Source: an uncultured Porphyromonadaceae bacterium (lineage in GTDB: Bacteria > Bacteroidota > Bacteroidia > Bacteroidales > Muribaculaceae). Taken from it: 7,751 nucleotides of DNA. Position numbers and translations under genes: made by a program. The DNA lies in assembly GCA_947175455.1 (NCBI GenBank), contig CAMWMW010000067.1:1-7751 (forward strand), written 5' to 3'. Positions 5,893 to 7,751 of the stretch are shown here, piece after piece. Under the pieces are notes generated by a model that saw only the letters and a list, made by a program, of their open reading frames with translations, was not told the DNA's origin and did not search any database. Position 1 is the stretch's first letter; each line of letters starts with the position of its first letter.

Positions 5893-7644
5893 TTACATTA
5901 CATTCAGATCACGAAGCACCTGGTCGATATGCTCTTCAGCTTTCTTCACAATGGCTTCATATTCGTCTTTGGATTTCATATCCTCGCGAACTTCCACATA
6001 GAACTTGATCTTCGGTTCTGTTCCGGAAGGACGGATGGAAACCTTGTCGCCGGCTTCGGTGAAGAACTGGAGAACGTTTGATGTTGTCGGGAAATCAAGT
6101 TTTGTAACCTCTCCGGTTTTAAGATTGCGGCAGTTGAGGTCTGAGTAATCCTTGATAGCGGTGACAGGACTTCCGGCGAGTTCTTTCGGAGGATTCTCGC
6201 GGAAGTTCTTCATCATTGCCACAATCTCTTCAGCTCCGCTCTTTCCGGGACGGACTACGCTGACACCACGCTCGCGTGAGAAACCGTAAGTAGCGTAAAT
6301 GTCTACAAGAAGTTCATAAAGGTTCATACCTTTGTCGGCAGCCCATGCCGCAGCCTCTGCGATAAGAGAATTGGCAGATATGGAATCCTTGTCTCTGACA
6401 AATGTTTCGGCAAGGAAACCGTAGCTCTCTTCTCCGCCGCCGATATAACGACCTGTTGTCTCCATGTTGCGCATCACATCGGCAATCCATTTGAAGCCTG
6501 TGTAGCAGTCGAAGCATTTGATGCCGTTGGCATCTGCGATTCTCTTCACAGTCTCTGTGGTCACGATTGTCTTCACACAGTATTCGTTGCCATTGAGAAG
6601 CTTCTTCTCCACATTCTGTGTAATGATATAATAAAGAAGAAGCATTACAAGCTGGTTGCCGTTTACAAGCTGGTATTCGCCCTGCTTGTCGCGAACGACA
6701 AGACCGATGCGGTCTGCATCCGGATCGGAAGCAAGCACGATGCTTGCACCGACTTCTTTTGCCTTCGCAACACCCATTGCCATAGCCTCCGGATTTTCAG
6801 GATTCGGAGAAACCACTGTCGGGAAATCTCCGCTCTGAACATCCTGCTCGGGAACATGAATCACATTCTCGAAGCCCCAGAGTTTGAGCGAATCAAACAT
6901 CAGACGAGTGCCTGTGCCGTGAATCGGAGTGTAGACAATCTTCATGTCGCTGTGACGCTTGTCAGCCTCCGGATCCAATGAAAGTGAATGGATATCGGCA
7001 AGATACATTTCATCTATGTCTTTTCCCACTACCTGAATCAACTCCTTGGCGGGTGTGAATTTGATCTGGGCTACCGATGTGATGGCATTTACATATTCTA
7101 TGGTTTTCACATCGTGGGGGGCGATCATCTGCGCGCCGTCGCTCCAGTAAGCCTTATATCCGTTATATTCCTTCGGGTTGTGGCTTGCAGTAACCATGAC
7201 ACCGCTCTGACAACCGAGTTTGCGAATTGCGTAAGACACCTCCGGAGTGGGGCAAGGTCCGTCAAAAAGATACACCTTGATACCGTTGGCAGAGAAGATG
7301 TCGGCGGTAAGTTCCGCGAACTTACGCGAGTTGTGACGCACGTCATGACCAACAGCCACTGCAATCTGAGGGAGATCCTTGAAGCAATCTTTAAGATAGT
7401 TGGCAAGACCCTGGGTGGCGGCTCCAACCGTATAACGGTTCATCCGGTTTGTGCCGGCACCCATGATGCCGCGCAGACCGCCGGTTCCGAATTCAAGATC
7501 TTTATAAAATGATTCTATAAGTTCTGTCTTATCTTCCGCATCAAGCATTTTCCTTACCTCTTCACGAGTCTCCTCATCATATTGCGGTGTAAGCCAGTTC
7601 TGAGCCCGTTCTGTAACGGTTCTCAACAGTTCGTCGTTACTCAT
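5893..7644 (-). CDS. Phospho-sugar mutase (alpha-D-phosphohexomutase)
   Basis: This cytosolic enzyme interconverts hexose 1- and 6-phosphates (glucose and/or mannose) through a phosphoserine, feeding glycogen, nucleotide-sugar and glycolytic pools. The 583 residues match the long PgcA-type subfamily of phosphoglucomutases. The four active-site loops are complete: TASHNPKEYNGYK (152-164) with Ser154 as the phosphorylated residue; ASDPDADR (305-312), whose three aspartates bind magnesium; GGGEESYGF (402-410) for sugar recognition; and RPSGTEPK (538-545) for phosphate binding. EFGTGGLRG (51-59) is the usual N-terminal signature. The ATG at 7644 (MSNDELLRT) lies in AT-rich DNA without a Shine-Dalgarno. 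Glucose versus mannose preference cannot be decided from sequence. It is transcribed alone, ending at the hairpin at 5820-5865. Confidence 0.95.
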   Translation of the reverse strand: MSNDELLRTVTERAQNWLTPQYDEETREEVRKMLDAEDKTELIESFYKDLEFGTGGLRGIMGAGTNRMNRYTVGAATQGLANYLKDCFKDLPQIAVAVGHDVRHNSRKFAELTADIFSANGIKVYLFDGPCPTPEVSYAIRKLGCQSGVMVTASHNPKEYNGYKAYWSDGAQMIAPHDVKTIEYVNAITSVAQIKFTPAKELIQVVGKDIDEMYLADIHSLSLDPEADKRHSDMKIVYTPIHGTGTRLMFDSLKLWGFENVIHVPEQDVQSGDFPTVVSPNPENPEAMAMGVAKAKEVGASIVLASDPDADRIGLVVRDKQGEYQLVNGNQLVMLLLYYIITQNVEKKLLNGNEYCVKTIVTTETVKRIADANGIKCFDCYTGFKWIADVMRNMETTGRYIGGGEESYGFLAETFVRDKDSISANSLIAEAAAWAADKGMNLYELLVDIYATYGFSRERGVSVVRPGKSGAEEIVAMMKNFRENPPKELAGSPVTAIKDYSDLNCRNLKTGEVTKLDFPTTSNVLQFFTEAGDKVSIRPSGTEPKIKFYVEVREDMKSKDEYEAIVKKAEEHIDQVLRDLNVM

Positions 7645-7697
7645 AATAATTATTATCGGTTATATAATTAATAATTGACGTGATTTAAACTTTTTTC

Positions 7698-7729
7698 ATA
7701 AGTAAGTGTTGGAAATTAGCTTATATTAA
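7698..7729 (+). repeat. Leader motif, copy C
   Basis: Begins ATAAGTAAGTGTTGG on the plus strand. It is 28/32 identical to the left-edge copy (minus strand 40-9); three of the four differences are transitions. It is 22/26 identical to the copy at the 5' end of the yicC leader RNA. It lies between the mutase gene and the presumed rightward gene at 7748, and ends 5 bases before the latter's ribosome binding site. No convincing TTTG/TAnnTTTG promoter is visible in 7645-7747 for either direction; TAAACTTT at 7686-7693 is a weak -7 candidate for the plus strand. Confidence 0.55.
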
Positions 7730-7734
7730 ATTTT

Positions 7735-7750
7735 AGGAGATTTTGAGATG
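7735..7750 (+). promoter_or_regulatory. Ribosome binding site and start of a rightward gene
   Basis: AGGAGA (7735-7740) lies seven bases before an ATG at 7748-7750, an ideal Shine-Dalgarno arrangement in a region otherwise nearly without G. It suggests that a plus-strand gene, divergent from the phosphohexomutase, begins here and runs off the window. Only four bases of coding sequence are present, so no product can be named and the reading frame cannot be tested. Confidence 0.4.
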
Positions 7751-7751
7751 A

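Noticed and set aside
7645..7734. Divergent promoters between the mutase gene and the rightward gene
   Set aside because: No TTTG plus TAnnTTTG pair with proper spacing was found in either direction, only weak AT-rich partial matches.

Overview
The window looks like a chromosomal housekeeping segment from a member of the Bacteroidales, possibly Muribaculaceae; the family-level guess is weak. Three things support the phylum: the minus-strand order yicC-gmk-nadD followed by a DUF5063 gene, a DUF3943 outer-membrane protein, and two promoters that fit the Bacteroidota sigma pattern TTTG-N19/20-TAnnTTTG. Every complete gene reads leftward on the minus strand. No mobile element, tRNA, rRNA or CRISPR array is visible.

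Layout from right to left, in the direction of transcription. At the right edge, a strong ribosome binding site and ATG suggest a rightward gene that begins at 7748. It is divergent from a phosphohexomutase gene (7644-5893), which ends in a perfect 19-bp hairpin terminator. Next is a DUF3943 outer-membrane-type protein (about 5770-4268) with a signal peptide but no usable ATG start. A good promoter overlaps the end of that gene and opens a 266-base gap before yicC. Five tightly packed genes follow: yicC, gmk, nadD, a DUF5063 gene and an M18 aminopeptidase gene, with gaps of 10-15 bases or a 4-base overlap. They look like one operon linking RNA turnover, GMP phosphorylation, NAD synthesis and peptide breakdown. 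After the aminopeptidase, another good minus-strand promoter (57-88) points off the left edge.

The part that stands out is the gap upstream of yicC. On the minus strand, about 4240-4045 can fold by hand into one long hairpin-like RNA. It has an 18-bp closing helix with a single G-U pair, a 23-nt bulge on the 3' side, a second helix of about 24 bp, and an apical hairpin holding three tandem G.A/A.G mismatches in regular spacing. I do not recognise it as a known family with confidence. It could be a 6S-like RNA or a structured yicC leader. Because YicC-family proteins are endoribonucleases, autoregulation of yicC is an attractive but unproven idea.

The 5' strand of the closing helix belongs to a roughly 26-bp motif beginning TAAGTAAGTGTT. 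It occurs two more times, at the left edge (minus strand) and the right edge (plus strand). In each case it reads toward the next gene and sits in promoter-proximal non-coding DNA. This suggests a shared leader element or operator.
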